DNA of 64,000 nucleotides, from the NCBI GenBank assembly GCA_947396885.1, contig OX377205.1, positions 26,647,407 through 26,711,406 of the forward strand, in the 5' to 3' direction. The notes beneath the pieces are model-generated. The model was not told the DNA's origin. It did not search any database and saw only the letters and a list, made by a program, of their open reading frames with translations. Positions within the stretch are counted from its first letter, which is position 1, and the number at the start of each line of letters is the position of its first letter. The stretch comes from Heligmosomoides polygyrus polygyrus (Eukaryota > Nematoda > Chromadorea > Rhabditida > Heligmosomidae). Positions 9,801 to 21,347 of this stretch are shown here, in pieces. The position numbers and the translations under genes are program-made.

Positions 9801-12800
9801 TGTGTTCGTACTTCACCAGATAGATCATCACCAGAGACGCCGAGCGAGACACTCCGGCCATGCAGTGCACCAACGTCTTGCCACCGCGATCCTGCAAAGG
9901 AAAGCAGAATGGGCAGTGACCGCAGAGATCTACACAGGGAAAGCTGACAAGGGCATACCTTCACGGCCTTGATCTTGTCGGCAACCTGATCGAAGTAGTC
10001 CTGAATACGGGCGTACGGATGGTCCTCTATCCGAACTTTCATGTATTCAACGCCTGAAACAAAGACCTTAACCGTGGAATGTTTTGAAGGACCAGAAGCC
10101 CAATTATTCACCCGTGCCGTGCACTTATATCACTTACGGTTTCTGACACTATCTTGTATCTATACAGTAGTCTCAATTACGACAATTGCTGTATTTCAAA
10201 ATCTCGACCTTCTCCCACGTGAACGTAATCTCCAATATTTCAGGGCAGATATAGTATGAATGTTATAATCAGTCTAACTACAGCAAAAGTGTCTGAATTT
10301 ACCATCAACATTTTCGATCACATAGAACGGAACGAGATGAAGTGCCGGCTGTCGCGCGCACCCGATATCAGGTTCTTGGTTCGCTTTCCATCCCTTCGTG
10401 GCCGATGAACTGGCACTAGACGTGTCTCGAAACGATAAACCACTGACGTGTTCATTGGCCAGCCACCTCAAGCTATTACATGGCCAAATAGGCAATCAAA
10501 TCACTTCCCATAAATGACAACCCATAGAAAATTAAGCGCGTGGCGCATGCCAAGGGGATTAAGTGGCTCTGCCCTCTATCCCTTATAGTTTATACGACCA
10601 ACTTTCATATATAATAACTCTTTTAAGCTCCTGTCTGAGCAGTCAGTCAGTCTAGTTAGTCTACCGCACAGTAATAGAGGGCTTACATGGCACTGAACAA
10701 GTCACTCAGTTGCTGATGACGCTTACAAAGAAACTTCTTTCTGTGACTATTTGTGGCGAGTCTTTGACTCACTCCTGACTTCTTTTGGAGGGAATAAGGT
10801 TCATATATCACTCAAGGTTGCTAGCAGATAAGTCAAATAAAGTACGCACCTAAGCCGAACAACACTATACAGCTCTGAGAAAAGTAATCACCACAAATGT
10901 GCTAAGTTCCGAAAAAGCGTTGGGGGAATGCGTTTTACATGTATACGTCATCTCACGCTTTATTCTCTTCCTTTTTCGCCGATACCTACCAATCAGCATT
11001 CTTCACCACGCTATATCCGTAAGTAGAAATGACGTCAAGCACGAAATGTATAGTTTCACTTAATCCTACACTTACGACGACGATAGCGATTAAAAGAAAA
11101 GCCAAGCTTTTCGTTCTTAAATCTAGTAGATGCACCACGCAATGAATGGCTCCAGAAAGCGATTGACCGATTAACACCCACTTGTGTCGCGCATTCTCAC
11201 CTTTAGATATTATTTCAAATTATACTTCTATCTGACATGTTGTGGAGACGTTCTCCGCTTCGTCAAAGTTGTTTCTGTTCTGCAAAGGGTTTCCCAAAAC
11301 ATTACATGTGACGGTTGCTTTAATGAAGTTTTTCAAATGAAAAGTGTACGCTTTCTTACTCGATACTTTTCTATCCCTTAGCATTGAGCAACAATGTCGG
11401 TACCCAAGAATACTTGTACAACGTGAAGCCAGAAGTAGATCTTCCGTGCAACTAGAGATCCAGGACATCGCTCAATTAAGAAATATACCATTTCAATGCC
11501 AAATTGGACACTTTTCAAGCTAAATTTAACACTTTTCAAATCAAATTGGACACTTTTCTAAGCAAGCTTGACACTCTTTAAATCAAACTGAACATCATCC
11601 AAATCAAGAAGGGCTTTTTTCACATTAAAGCATAGACTTCTGAAAAAATAGAACAATACCTAGTTCAAGAAAAATTTAGTACGACTTTTTGAAATTTTTA
11701 AATTCGCCTATCCAATAAGTGAACACACTGTTTGAAATTTTATAAGCAATGTTAGTGCGTATTTTTTATGCTTCATGTTGCACTGTCACTATCTGTGTTA
11801 CCCTACGCAAACAAGATTTTTGCTATCAATTAAATGAATACCGCGGCGATCTATTCGATCGATCCAGTTGGCGTGATCTCTTATTTTAATAAATGATTGC
11901 TGTCTTCCTGCCCTTTAAATCCAGTTTACCTCATTATTTTCCCTTGAAAAAAATGCTATAAAACTTCAAACAGTGCGTTCACTTGTTGGGGTTGCCTAAC
12001 ACAAAAATTTCAAAACAAGTGATGCTAAATTTTCCTTGGACAAAGTGTTATTCTATCCATCTTGGAGAGTGCCTATTCTACTAGTACTAAGAAAGCATAA
12101 AATCTTCAATTTAACTACAGAAGCTTCAATCTTGCTCAGAAGAGTATCCAATTGGATTTGTAAAGCGTCGAGTTTGCCTTGAAATGGTATTTCTCCTCTC
12201 AATCAGTCTTGAATAAAGTTGAAAACCATCTCGAACCGATCAAGTAGTTGTATTTTTTATTTTTTAATTGTAGAGGATACAAAAAATTTTACCCAGTCGT
12301 CTGCTAACCCTGTCAATCAGCTAAGCATTGCAATATACATTTCACAACTCCTAGGCGCAATCTCAACTCCTAATAAACCTTGCAAGGGGTGGACTAACCA
12401 TAAAACTACTTATGGCCGTTTAAAGAAAGATAGCACTTCTTGTTGGACACCCTTTACAATACAAAAATGTGTGGCCATTTTTGTGCGAATGGCTAAAAGA
12501 TGCTGAGTGCTATTTTGTGCTAAAAAGATAACTAAATTTGAAAAAGGTACATGTTTAATGAACTTCTACTGCTAGGCACATCTTTTATTACTATATCCGG
12601 TCCCGAACGATTCTTTTAGAGCATAGTACTTTGTGCCGAAATTAACCAGCGTATTATAGCTAAAGAAACCACCTCTTGCAGGTTTCCAAAAACCAAGGCA
12701 GTCTATCACAGTATCTGTATTGAAACACCATTACCTCTATGGGTTAGGTCCCAAATAAATAGCAGCGGACCTGGGTTTCTCAAATACGGCTTCAGACCTG

Positions 12801-13632
12801 GGACGCATAAAACGATCTAATCTCAAAATTTGGAGCCATGTAGATCACTTGTGATATCGAGAATGTTGTCTGACAGAGTAGGAGATGCACCCCGCTGTGC
12901 ACATGCGGTGCGACTCAAACCTCTCCACTGATCCCCCAAGCATGCGGGCATTCTGGGTACAAAAACCGGGACCCAGACGAAAAACACTGATAAACAGCTG
13001 GCGGCGATTAATTGACGACAAGTTCCCGAGCAGCCGCTACTGTCAGACAACAAGATTCATTCTCCGGCGACCAGGAAATATCGTGGCCACAGAAAATAGC
13101 CATCGCTGTCCGTTAGAAATGCGTTACACATCCGATCGGCATTACTTTTTTTAACTCGAAGGGGTAGTGTAGTGTAGCGAGTCCATGGGAACGTTTCCGT
13201 TCATTTTTATATGAACTGCACAGGCTAGCGACGGAATGCAACCACTGGAATGGAAGGGGCTTTTCTGATAGCTTAGCTGCCCTTTCTATGCGCTAGAATT
13301 CAAATCTGTTAATGTAAATCTCTATATTGCTTATGAAAGCAACAACGATATATCTTAATGGCAAAAGCGACAAGCGAGCTCTACCATCTCTTGTTCCATC
13401 AAAATTTCGATGCAGCATGCATGATTTGCTCCAAATTTAAACAAAAAAATTCTATTCCATAGTGATGGCCCGACTAACCTTGAATATACGTGTTCGGCTC
13501 GTCGGTGGTGGCGTTGACGACAAATGTTATCCGCTTTTGTTTTATTTTCTCCGGCTTTAAGCAGCCCGCACCGGACAGGAACAGATGGTCCGTGATCTCG
13601 GAAATCTGGCCGAACACACCGATCCGAGACAT
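6820..13632 (-). CDS. Dual-specificity phosphatase, DUSP14/18/21-like (five exons)
   Basis: Five exons on the minus strand join in frame: 13632-13479, 10053-9959, 9891-9696, 7241-7052 and 6985-6820, giving about 266 residues. Every acceptor ends in CAG after a T-rich run (TTTGTTTCAG, TTTCCTTTGCAG, CTTTTCAG, TTTTCAG) and every intron begins GT. Residues 8-165 form the catalytic domain. The likely general acid is Asp62 (IEDHPYARI), and the P-loop is HCMAGVSRS with Cys93 and Arg99. A conserved RPVIRPNVGFW block follows. Known members remove phosphate from Tyr and Ser/Thr on MAP kinases and related proteins in the cytoplasm, so that role is inferred here. The 100-residue tail (exons 4-5) is rich in Ser, Arg and Pro and longer than in vertebrate DUSP14 (about 198 aa). 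An in-frame TAG appears to end exon 4, but it lies inside the donor CAG|GTAGGG, and exon 5 continues in phase after a 66-nt intron. Introns 1 (3.4 kb) and 3 (2.45 kb) are full of repeats. Confidence 0.9.
7812..7832. repeat. Target-site duplication, copy 1 (RTE insertion)
   Basis: This 21-bp direct repeat begins CTCTAAGAAGCTAATTATT and is identical to 9167-9187. The pair brackets the RTE-like element in phosphatase intron 3. Confidence 0.85.
7833..9166 (-). mobile_element. Internally deleted RTE-type LINE in phosphatase intron 3
   Basis: Read on the minus strand, the element has an APE-type endonuclease half at about 9125-8700 (VIVGDFNAKIGPRR, then FHNEIDHIIFT, then FYTGSDQN). It then jumps directly to sequence that normally lies after the RT core (FIRNGWVSDAPFSLNG) and to the C-terminal region at 8300-7960 (KIRWAGHVMRLADTRWTRA, then GRPPTR). 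The RT palm, including the catalytic Asp motif, is therefore missing. The 3' end near 7833 has short GTGATACAG/CTGACAGG-like units typical of RTE tails. Perfect 21-bp duplications flank it. It lies in the same orientation as the host gene. Confidence 0.85.
9167..9187. repeat. Target-site duplication, copy 2 (RTE insertion)
   Basis: This is identical over 21 bp to 7812-7832. It partly overlaps a perfect 20-bp palindrome, AGAGACTCGTACGAGTCTCT, at 9151-9170, at the 5' junction of the element. Confidence 0.85.
9385..9640 (+). repeat. Fragment of the AT-rich inverted-repeat transposon family
   Basis: The stretch with ATAAATGATTGCTGTTTTCG and ACTAATTATTTTCTC matches the interior of the element at 11488-12187 (ATAAATGATTGCTGTCTTCC and CTCATTATTTTCCC) and, more loosely, that at 50420-51224. 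The terminal repeats are not preserved. It lies in phosphatase intron 3, just downstream of exon 3. Confidence 0.6.
10341..10587 (+). mobile_element. SINE-A copy, 5' truncated
   Basis: Starts after the A box at GTGCCGGCTGTCGCGCGC and keeps a weak B box (GGTTCTTGGTTCG), the GCCAGCCACC body block and the GCGTGGCGCATGCC 3' block. The tail is worn (CTATCCCTTATA). It lies in phosphatase intron 1. Confidence 0.75.
11488..12187. mobile_element. AT-rich inverted-repeat DNA transposon, copy 1
   Basis: The 700-bp element is flanked by TA on both sides. Its ends are imperfect inverted repeats beginning CCATTTCAAKGC. The left arm iterates a short unit, AATTGGACACTTTTCAA, several times with drift. No transposase frame is present. 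The TA duplication and non-coding interior suggest a non-autonomous Tc1/mariner-type element. It lies in phosphatase intron 1. Confidence 0.65.
12790..13160. other. GC-richer unexplained patch in phosphatase intron 1
   Basis: This segment is less AT-rich than its surroundings and is open on both strands (89 codons plus, 76 codons minus). I recognise no protein and see no good splice pair. It may be an old repeat. Confidence 0.3.
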
Positions 13633-13640
13633 TCTGAAAA
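13633..13640 (-). promoter_or_regulatory. Splice acceptor just upstream of the phosphatase ATG
   Basis: On the minus strand the sequence reads TTTTCAG then A then ATG. This is the nematode acceptor consensus placed one base before the start codon. It fits an SL trans-splice site or the 3' end of a 5' UTR intron, and it supports choosing ATG 13632 as the start. Confidence 0.55.
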
Positions 13641-13649
13641 GTGGCCATG

Positions 13650-14770
13650 ATGCGGCAGTCAATAAGGAAGCAAGCGTCGGTTTCGTCGATGCGGACGACA
13701 ACATTTTAGGCGGAGCCTTCCAAAGAAACAATCTCATTCAATGTGCAAGGATGGACGATGACGGAATACGAGTTTACACAATGAAACATAAATTTCAGAA
13801 GGATAGATGGAACGGCAAAACTCTCACCGCGGAAGCAAATGCACACACGATTGCATGAAAGAATACGATACACATTACATACTTAAGCATTCGCTCCTTA
13901 ATCGCTACCAAACTTGAAAATTTTTATCTTTCTGTACTACGTGTTCATCTTTTCTAACTCAAGAAGTGCGAAAAGCGATTAATTTTAGTGAATGATTCCT
14001 TTCAACTCACTGCTACATACCTTGAATCCTACACATTTTCCTCTGTGGTTTTTCTTCAGATTTTATCTAAACATTGCCTCCAACCTTCACAGAAATACAC
14101 TTTTAAGAACTGAGCCCCAATTCGCACATGACCTGTTATTAACATGAGAAATTCAAAAAACTCAAGCTCACGAAATAGGTTCGGTTAAATGTTTAGAATC
14201 AACGTAATATAAAGCTAAGGAATTTTTATTACAACTGAGGGTTAGCGGAAGTTGTCAAGCACTTCGGTGTTATGAAGAGTCGCTTATCAACTTTCCGATG
14301 TATAATACATACATAGTCTAGTAGCGAATCTCTACTTTCGGCTCCAAGAAGAGAGACAGAGAAGATTATACAAAACAGGAAATATGTACAAAAGACTATT
14401 CGATTTATTCGCTACCTGGTTCAGGGGAATAATCTTCTGCACCTCTTCTTTTGCGTCTATAAAAAGAGCACTATATAAGCAATGGATTCTTCTCAATTAA
14501 TCAACAAACAGAGCAACAGGAGAAGGAAGTTCAGGAAAACATGCAAAAGAAGATAACCTTGAAAATAGGAATTCAGAAGAAAAATGGTCACAAGCATAAA
14601 AGCAGTCCCCAGATTTTATTTCCAAAGGCAATCAGGAAGCCATGGCTCAGATTGAAAAGCAGATCTTCTAACGATATTTGGAATCTATCCCTTAGATCAT
14701 CAGATCTGCTTCTGTCGATCAACAGATGTAAACAACTGGTAACTTCCTTTGTTATAGTTACTACTGACGT
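13650..14770. other. No gene seen; phosphatase 5' flank
   Basis: Mostly AT-rich. A minus-strand donor (CAAG|GTATGT near 14027-14016) could belong to a 5' UTR exon of the phosphatase, but its reading phase does not fit a coding join. Nothing else is recognisable. Confidence 0.35.
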
Positions 14771-14776
14771 GGTTAT

Positions 14777-15038
14777 AAAAGATAATGAGGGCGTTGTTCA
14801 ACCGCTATTGGGTTGCGCCAAGCATTCTACTTCTACGGGATGTCGTGGAGGCGATTTGAGTGAGTACTTGTCCTGTACACTGACTTTGACTTTCGATGGC
14901 CAGCCAACGAACAAATCGACGTTTTACCCTTCCCAGACAAGTCTAGTACCAGTGCACCCACGCCGAGGTAAAGAAGGCTTGGTTGGCGGGAAATCCGAAC
15001 AAAGAACCGTGAATATGTTGCACGCTACAGCCCAATGC
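14777..15038 (-). mobile_element. SINE-A copy
   Basis: Runs from a decayed tail (AAAAGATAATGAGGGCG) through TTCTACTTCTACGGGATGTC and CTTCCCAGACAAGTCT to GGTTGGCGGGAAATCCGAAC. The tRNA-like head has decayed beyond the B box. Confidence 0.8.
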
Positions 15039-15216
15039 GCAACAGGGGCTGAATTTCACTGGGACAGAAATTTTGCTCACTTGCTGATGGATGCTCCTCG
15101 AACTCTTTGGAACAGTTCTTTTCTATAGTCGGCTGGTCTAGTAATATCGATCTATCGATTACTTAAAAATATATAACGGCAATAGTTGAGTGAGGGTCGG
15201 CCCATAAACATGCCCC

Positions 15217-15546
15217 GGGGCCGGATTCATCAAGCAGACGGTATAGGTAGAGATACCGTAAGGGAATCGTACCCATACCCGCAGTGGGTAGCGGCTACGA
15301 TTCGTATCCATGAAAGGGACAAAGGGTAATGTAGAACTATGTCTCTCGCGAGAATAGCTGATCTAGTGAAATGCCATTTTGTCAATGGGGCGCGGAATCC
15401 TCGCGAGTATGCGGATATACCCACGACGATCGTCGAGTATTCTCTGCCCACTCATATACCAGTGATGTGGAGGGTAAGGTTTATTATGAATGACTCATCG
15501 TAGGTACGTCCACCTCCCGCGGGTATAAGCGTTGATGAATCCGGCC
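15217..15546. mobile_element. Fold-back MITE, copy 1
   Basis: The left end is GGGGCCGGATTCATCAA (15217-15233) and the right end is TTGATGAATCCGGCC (15532-15546), a near-perfect inverted pair 330 bp apart. The interior holds short complementary pairs such as GGTATAGGTAGAGATACC. There is no coding frame. Confidence 0.7.
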
Positions 15547-15759
15547 GCAGGATTCGCCAGGCCGTTCAGTAGCTAAGGCAGTATACGATAGTAGTGGAAG
15601 GAATAATCGGATGTGATGATATGGCGAGGACTACTTAATTATTTATTTATTTAAATATTGACTTATTTATTTATACATCCAAAAGGACGTGCTATACGAT
15701 ATGAAAATAATAGAAAAAGAAAAGAAAAAGAAAAAAGAAGAAAAAGCCAATGATACGCA

Positions 15760-16262
15760 CACTGGGCTTTCATTATGATCAGATCCCCTCAAGTAAGGAT
15801 AGAAATCACAACTTTGGATTAACAACTCTCGCCTTTAGAAGGAAGCGAAATGATCTGTTATTCTTCCACAGGATCGCAAATCATGAATGTAGTATTAAAA
15901 TCTCAGATATGGTGTCGTTAAGGGAGTCTACCACTAGAGGAGGTGCCACGAAGTATGACGTTGGTAGGGTTAAACGGAACTGTAGGCGTTTCTTCTTTGT
16001 CAATAGGGTGCTTTTGTCATTTGAGAAGATTCGCAAAAAGCATACCGTTCCGTCAAGCCACAACGCTTTCAAAAAATTGCTGCATGTCCATATGAGTCCA
16101 TAACAAATAGTTGCCATAGACGTTACCCGAAGTTAGTTGCTAGTTTCTATCTATTCAGTAGTTAGTAGCATATTCTGCGGTTTGTAATTGTTTGACTTTG
16201 TCCTTTGTTGTTTTTTTTTTCATATACCACACGAATGTAATCGTGTAATAAATGAAATGAAA
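15760..16262 (+). mobile_element. LINE 3' end (jockey/CR1-like RT C-terminus)
   Basis: A frame at 15750-16103 ends with the usual C-terminal pattern of nematode non-LTR RTs: a repeat of small basic blocks (STTRGGATKYDVGRVKRN, then CRRFFFVNRVLLSFE) followed by FKKLL. A short 3' UTR leads to an AT-rich tail (ATGAAATGAAAATG) near 16250-16270. The rest of the RT is missing, so this is a 5'-truncated insertion. Confidence 0.65.
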
Positions 16263-16399
16263 ATGAAAAGAATGAGTTGTGCCTAGTAAAGAAAATGAAC
16301 AGAAGGACAGCACAGCAATATCAGTTCCACGGTCGACCACGACATTCTGACGCGTATCAAACAAGCAGCCAAATTTGGCCTCCCTCTTAATAAGGCGTG

Positions 16400-17250
16400 A
16401 AACAAATTTCAGTAGAATAACTGGTTACATGGCACGTTATGTATAATCAATAGGACGATTCCTGCTGTTTGAGACTGGCAGGGAATAAGAGACAGAAATA
16501 GAATTACAAAAACCACGGAGGCAGCGGATGGCGTCACAGCGGGATGCGACAAGCGAAAAGGCAAAAAATGAGGTGAACTGAAGGAGAAAATTCGCTTAGA
16601 CGAAGGAACGGCGCTTCTGATCCTACCGTTCAGAAGCTATGCGTTCAGCCGGTGTTTCAGCGATGTCGTTATGAAAAGTACACGCGTCATAGTCTTCGCC
16701 TGCGGACCGAAACCACGGCAACCTAACGAAGCGTGAGGCTCGCCGGCTAGACGTTTCGGCCGACCGCAAGGCGCCGTTCGTTCGCCTGTGCAGAAAATTG
16801 TAGCCCTCCGGGGGAATCGATTTTTAGAAAGTGCATAAAACGTTCTAAATAGCTCCCCATCATTGCTATTAGCGTCGCGCACGTTCAAGTAGCGCGCTGA
16901 ATAAGTGGCCGAAAAAAGGCGGTGGCGGCTTTTCTCGGATTAAGGCCTTTGTGCGCCGTCTGTCGAGCACCCGAAGGAGGATGACGACACGTCTTCGACG
17001 CAGACGGGCACGTCGGCTGCCGGAGAATGCCACCGCGCCATTCCCACGCGAAAAAAAAATTCCACGTGGGAGGTGAACATGGTTCGGACTTCTCTGGGGA
17101 AGATAAAACGCAGTCTTCGAGCCTTTGAAGCCGCTAAAGAATAACGCTTTTCCGGAAGCGACCTTTGAGGGTAGAACCGAACGGCTAACGCAGTTGGAAT
17201 GTTTAAGACTCGTTTCAATGAAAATAAGCTCAGCTAGGTTACCCATAAGT
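16400..17250. other. GC-rich block with competing ORFs, unresolved
   Basis: Open frames exist on both strands: minus 17246-16869 (125 codons) and 16888-16637 (83 codons); plus about 16940-17143, ending in EAAKE then stop. The plus frame has strong purine-first codon bias (EHPKEDDDTSSTQTGTSA). A consensus acceptor, GTGTTTCAG, lies on the plus strand at 16648-16656. I cannot choose a strand or name a product. Confidence 0.25.
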
Positions 17251-17485
17251 TTAACCTGCCCACTTGAGACTCTGAAGAGTTAAACACTTAATCAGTTAGA
17301 AGAGCATTTGCGAATTAAGGATAACGTGATAAAGGATTACGTTAGGGCATCCCTCTTAGGACGAGTTAGCCTTGGCGGAAATTCGGAACGAGGAGCCTGA
17401 AGTCGGAAATTGAAATTGGAATCCTCCTACTGCGCTACCACGCCCAACTTACGAACTACAATTCCAACTCAAACCGAGCCTCTTG

Positions 17486-17556
17486 TTTATTTATTTATTT
17501 ATTTATTTAGCGCTTATTATTTTATTTTATTCAGCACCATTTATTTATTTATTTAT
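17486..17556. repeat. TTTA-rich tract before a SINE
   Basis: Two runs of TTTA units surround GCGCTTATTATTTTATTTTATTCAGC. They look like the AAAT-type tail of a minus-strand LINE, as seen intact at 51237-51675. Confidence 0.55.
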
Positions 17557-17816
17557 GTAGCGCAGTCGAGGCGGTGCCGGCTGCTGCATGCACACGATAC
17601 CAGTTTCCTGGATCGCATTTCCTGCCCAGGCCAACCAAGCCTTTCATCCTTCCGAGGTCGGTCAGACTTGTCTGAGAAGGCTAAAGCGCTGACTTCGGCT
17701 TGCCACCGCAAGTCATTGTGTAGGCCAAATACGATTCATATAGTCTTTAGGACATCTCGTAGCAGTAGAGCAGCAGGAACACACCTCGGGGAATTGAGTA
17801 ACGCCGTCTTTTGCCC

Positions 17817-17817
<1 letters not shown>
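17557..17817 (+). mobile_element. SINE-A copy between TTTA tracts
   Basis: The A box TAGCGCAGTCGAGG and the body are present, with the hairpin CAGACTTGTCTG, but the usual CCTTTAT tail is replaced by GCCCTTA running straight into TTTA repeats. Confidence 0.8.
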
Positions 17818-17871
<54 letters not shown>

Positions 17872-17873
17872 TA
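17818..17873. repeat. (TTTA)n microsatellite, about 14 perfect units
   Basis: An uninterrupted run of TTTA follows the SINE directly. It is the purest microsatellite in the window and probably unstable in length. Confidence 0.9.
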
Positions 17874-18119
17874 GACCCAATAACGAGAGAAAGGTTATAA
17901 GTATCGGTACGATTTGTAAAAAAAGAGGATCAAGCGTGCCTCGAAAAGAAAATTGATGTGTACAATACAGCAATGCCAATTTAACGGTCAGGAGCGAAAT
18001 TCCTACGAGCAACAACTCAACCGTGCTCAAATAGGCTGCTCCGGCTAACATGAGGCTAGAAATTGACTGGAGGAAGGCATGAGAGAAGTTAGAACATATT
18101 TATTTTTAGAGCAATCGCT

Positions 18120-18960
18120 TCATTTGCAAGGGTAATTCAAATCGGAACGTCGATCTGGATAAAGCAATTGATTCCGCCAGTCCGTCCGATGACGCCTTAA
18201 GGTGTATTTCTTTAACCAAACAGACAGCAGAGTTAGGAGATGGATCGATTCATGATGCTGGGCGAAATCACGCCTCGTGCTGGCCGAGCCACGCCACAGG
18301 GTGCTGAACTCCATCACTGCAACAGAGGCATCAGCCTCATTTGGGTCGTTTCGCTAAAGACGAAGCGAACACACAGAACGTTCGCCGTTTGTAGAAGACA
18401 ACAAAGTTAGCTGAATTCCAAACCTCTGTAGCGACGCAAATCGCGAAGATGAAGTTAGGTAGCATTGTTATCGGGCCACATTTATGTCCAGCTGTTACAA
18501 AAAACTTAAAAATTAAAGCAAACATAATGTTAGGCATTGTTCATCACTCGGTCATCTAAACAATGCCTTTGGTGCACGCTCACGGTGTAAATCAAGAAAT
18601 GCATTTAAAGCGTTGACGAACATTCTGTGTGATAAACGGACTCAATCAAGTCCAAGCCGAAAAATCATTAAGGAGCCTCAGATAATTTCTTTCTTCTAAT
18701 AAGGCGCAGAGCTTCGTGCTTCTGCGAAAATATTATTCACAGCAAACCGTTTGACGTCAATGAGAAGCTGGCGTGTTCCGACAGACTTCTCCACGATCAT
18801 CTAGACAGCACAAGAAACTACACAAGAGGATTCTCTACAGCGACATTTTTTCTATCTTGCGCACCTTTGAGTTTCAAAACTGATCGAACAAATCATCCAA
18901 AATTAATGATCATCTAGACAGCAAACAGTTACAGTGAACAAATTCGAGGGTGGGCATACA
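18120..18960. other. No gene seen
   Basis: Short frames on the minus strand (18317-18120, 18537-18337) have no recognisable motif. AT-rich, no repeat identified. Confidence 0.35.
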
Positions 18961-18973
18961 TATGTATGTAGTT

Positions 18974-19186
18974 CTGGAGGATGTCGCTGAGCAGCTTTCA
19001 TGCATATCTGGCCGCTAAAATGACTTGCACTGGCCAGCCCATGGACGAGCCCTTCCAAGAGAAGTCCGATATGAATTCTCCGAATCCCGGAAGGACGGAG
19101 GGCTTGGCTGGCCTGAGCGGGATGCCCGATCCACGCACCTCGATTTTAGGAGCAGGTGACAGTCGGTGCCTCCGGTTGAGCTATTG
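18974..19186 (-). mobile_element. SINE-A copy, diverged
   Basis: Recognisable by GATGTCGCTGAGCAG, GACTTGCACTGGCCAGCCCA and GGCTTGGCTGGCCTGAGCGG. The head still shows GACAGTCGGTGCCTCC. The tail is gone. Confidence 0.7.
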
Positions 19187-19610
19187 CTCCCTAGAATGAG
19201 TTGGCATTTTTCAGGCACTGCCATGCATAACATGATTGGTGAGGGAGCTAGTCATACTGTTAGTTTTCATGCTTAGTGAGTCTATATCATAAGAAAAGGC
19301 TCAGTTCCTCTCTCTCGAATGCGCCATGCATTCTTCCACCTAGTATGATGTGCCTTTTAGCAGAACCACATCCGTATAATTGTTCATATTTTTAGGCAAA
19401 TACGCGCATACAACGCACAAAAGTGTAGTCCATATCGCCCTTTCCCTAACAAACAATTTTGTGAAAAACCTCCTACAAGACGCCTACTTCTGTATTTGGA
19501 GAATGTTTCAAATGTAACGCAATTGTTCATGAGCATTCAGATTGGTTCAATGTTTTGCAAATTTGAGATCATGGTTCTCTACTATATTTAGAGTGAATTC
19601 GTACAAGAAC

Positions 19611-19720
19611 GTATGGCCAATTACGCATTCAAATCGCCTTCACGACATCCCGCAGAAGTAGAATGCGTGGCGCATCACGGAATGGATTGAGTAAAGCTGT
19701 CCTTATCCTTTATCCTTTAT
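19611..19720 (+). mobile_element. SINE-A 3' end, 5' truncated
   Basis: Contains only the 3' third (TATGGCCAATTACGCATTC, then ACGACATCCCGCAGAAGTAG) and a good heptamer tail (CCTTATCCTTTATCCTTTAT). Confidence 0.8.
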
Positions 19721-19729
19721 TCTAAGCAG

Positions 19730-21180
19730 ATATTTTATTCATTTATTTTTATTTTATACTGATGGCGAGAAAGGTACTAGATGTGAACGGCTACGAGGAG
19801 GAGGAGGCTATCATACGCATTCTTATCCCATCGTCTGTTATCTTTCAATTTAAATGGGATCTTGCTCAAATAATCGAAAGCCTTTGAGAGAAAAGCATCC
19901 GATACACATAGAATTCGGAATGCCATCGGTGAAGAAGAATTTGCCACCCCCTCGAACCTAGACTGTAGCTCTTGTCTAAATGCGAGGAAATTTAAGAATA
20001 AAGAGTGGTACAACAAAGCTTAACGAAAGGCAATTTAGGGAGGTACATATAAGAGGTTATTCGTTGAAGATGAGCCAGAGAAAAAAAAACATGGACACTA
20101 TTTTCAAGCACTATAGTCGCAGTAAACAACTCAGTCCGGAGCATTGGGCTCAAGGGCTCGAGGGCTCAAAGGCCTTCAGAGTGTCCAGTTCAAGAGGGCA
20201 ACGCATGCACTTCGTTGCTTCCAATAACTTCCAGAGCACCAGACGAAGAAGGCGAGTGATCCCTGTGGAGTTCGGAGTGCGTAGTGCACTTCGATCTTCC
20301 CAATAAATTCTGACCCTCGTAAAGTACTAGATAGGCTATGCTCTTCTCTTGCAGGAGTAGTAAAATACTACGGAATAGGAAAAACACTAATACAACGCAG
20401 GAACCTGTAGTCCGATCAAAACCTTCTGGCGTTCTAAGAAGCAGATTTCACAGTTACGAACAAGGGACGCTCTTCGCCTCTATGTCCAGTATGAAGATAA
20501 GAGCAGCAGGGAGCTAAATAATCCCGTGGAACACCTCGAAGAGAGTGTGGTGTGCCACTCTCTGTAGATACAGCGAGATAGTCAAAATCTCTCTATAATA
20601 ACAGCAATCTCTGAGCAGCACGCAACAATGGAAAGCGAACATGAAAGCGAAAAATGTTCTAAGGACTTGATGAAGCTGCAAAATACATGGAATGCCACAC
20701 CACGAATGAAGGACACATTTTGATGGCCGGCAGCAATCGTACTGCGACCTACCGCTCTCCACCGAGGGTGAATCGGTTTGTCGTCAGCTGACATTTAATT
20801 AGCGAAGTTCAGGCGACTAATTACCTCCGGTGACACGCCGCCGCCATCCTACTAACAGCGTTTGTTTATTCTCCATCGCCGACAATAGCAGAAGAAGTTT
20901 TTGATACAAATCTTCGATCGTCGGAGGAGCGCAGACAGGATAAGCCCCTGGGCTATTAATAACGGAGTTACGATAACTTTAAAAAATCACGGAAATAATT
21001 TCAGGATATGGTAAGCCACCTACTTTATTTGTAAAATACAGAAATGTGGACAGTTGTATAATTGCTGTACATTCTCATACATGAGTGATCAGCGATTTCA
21101 CGTGAGCATCGCGCTCCATTTGCATTACATAGAAACCGTCCGTAACGGTGAAAGAACTACAGTAGGTGCAAAATCAAGGG
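19730..21180. other. No clear gene
   Basis: A 108-codon plus-strand frame (19980-20306) and minus frames at 20794-20514 are open but unrecognised. The minus frame from ATG 20794 reaches a donor-like GTAGGT after 14 codons, which could be a first exon. Evidence is too thin to call it. Confidence 0.3.
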
Positions 21181-21209
21181 AGTAGTTTCGGGATATGGTA
21201 AGAACTCCA

Positions 21210-21347
21210 GGGGCCAGGTTCATCAACCGCATACTGCCGTCTAAGGACGAAAATGCCATCAAACCTGATGCTAATGAATGTCATATCAGGGTGTTTGGGG
21301 GTATATTCACCGTTAGACGGCGGCACGAAGTTGATGAATCAGGCCCC
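21210..21347. mobile_element. Fold-back MITE, copy 2
   Basis: A compact 138-bp element. The left end GGGGCCAGGTTCATCAA (21210-21226) pairs with the right end TTGATGAATCAGGCCCC (21331-21347). An inner pair, GCCGTCTAA with TTAGACGGC, extends the hairpin. Confidence 0.75.

Noticed and set aside
14541..15128. 195-codon plus-strand ORF
   Set aside because: Its second half is antisense SINE-A sequence; the first half has no motif. Chance frame.
17812..17873. CRISPR-like or regulatory tandem array
   Set aside because: Pure tetranucleotide microsatellite without spacers.
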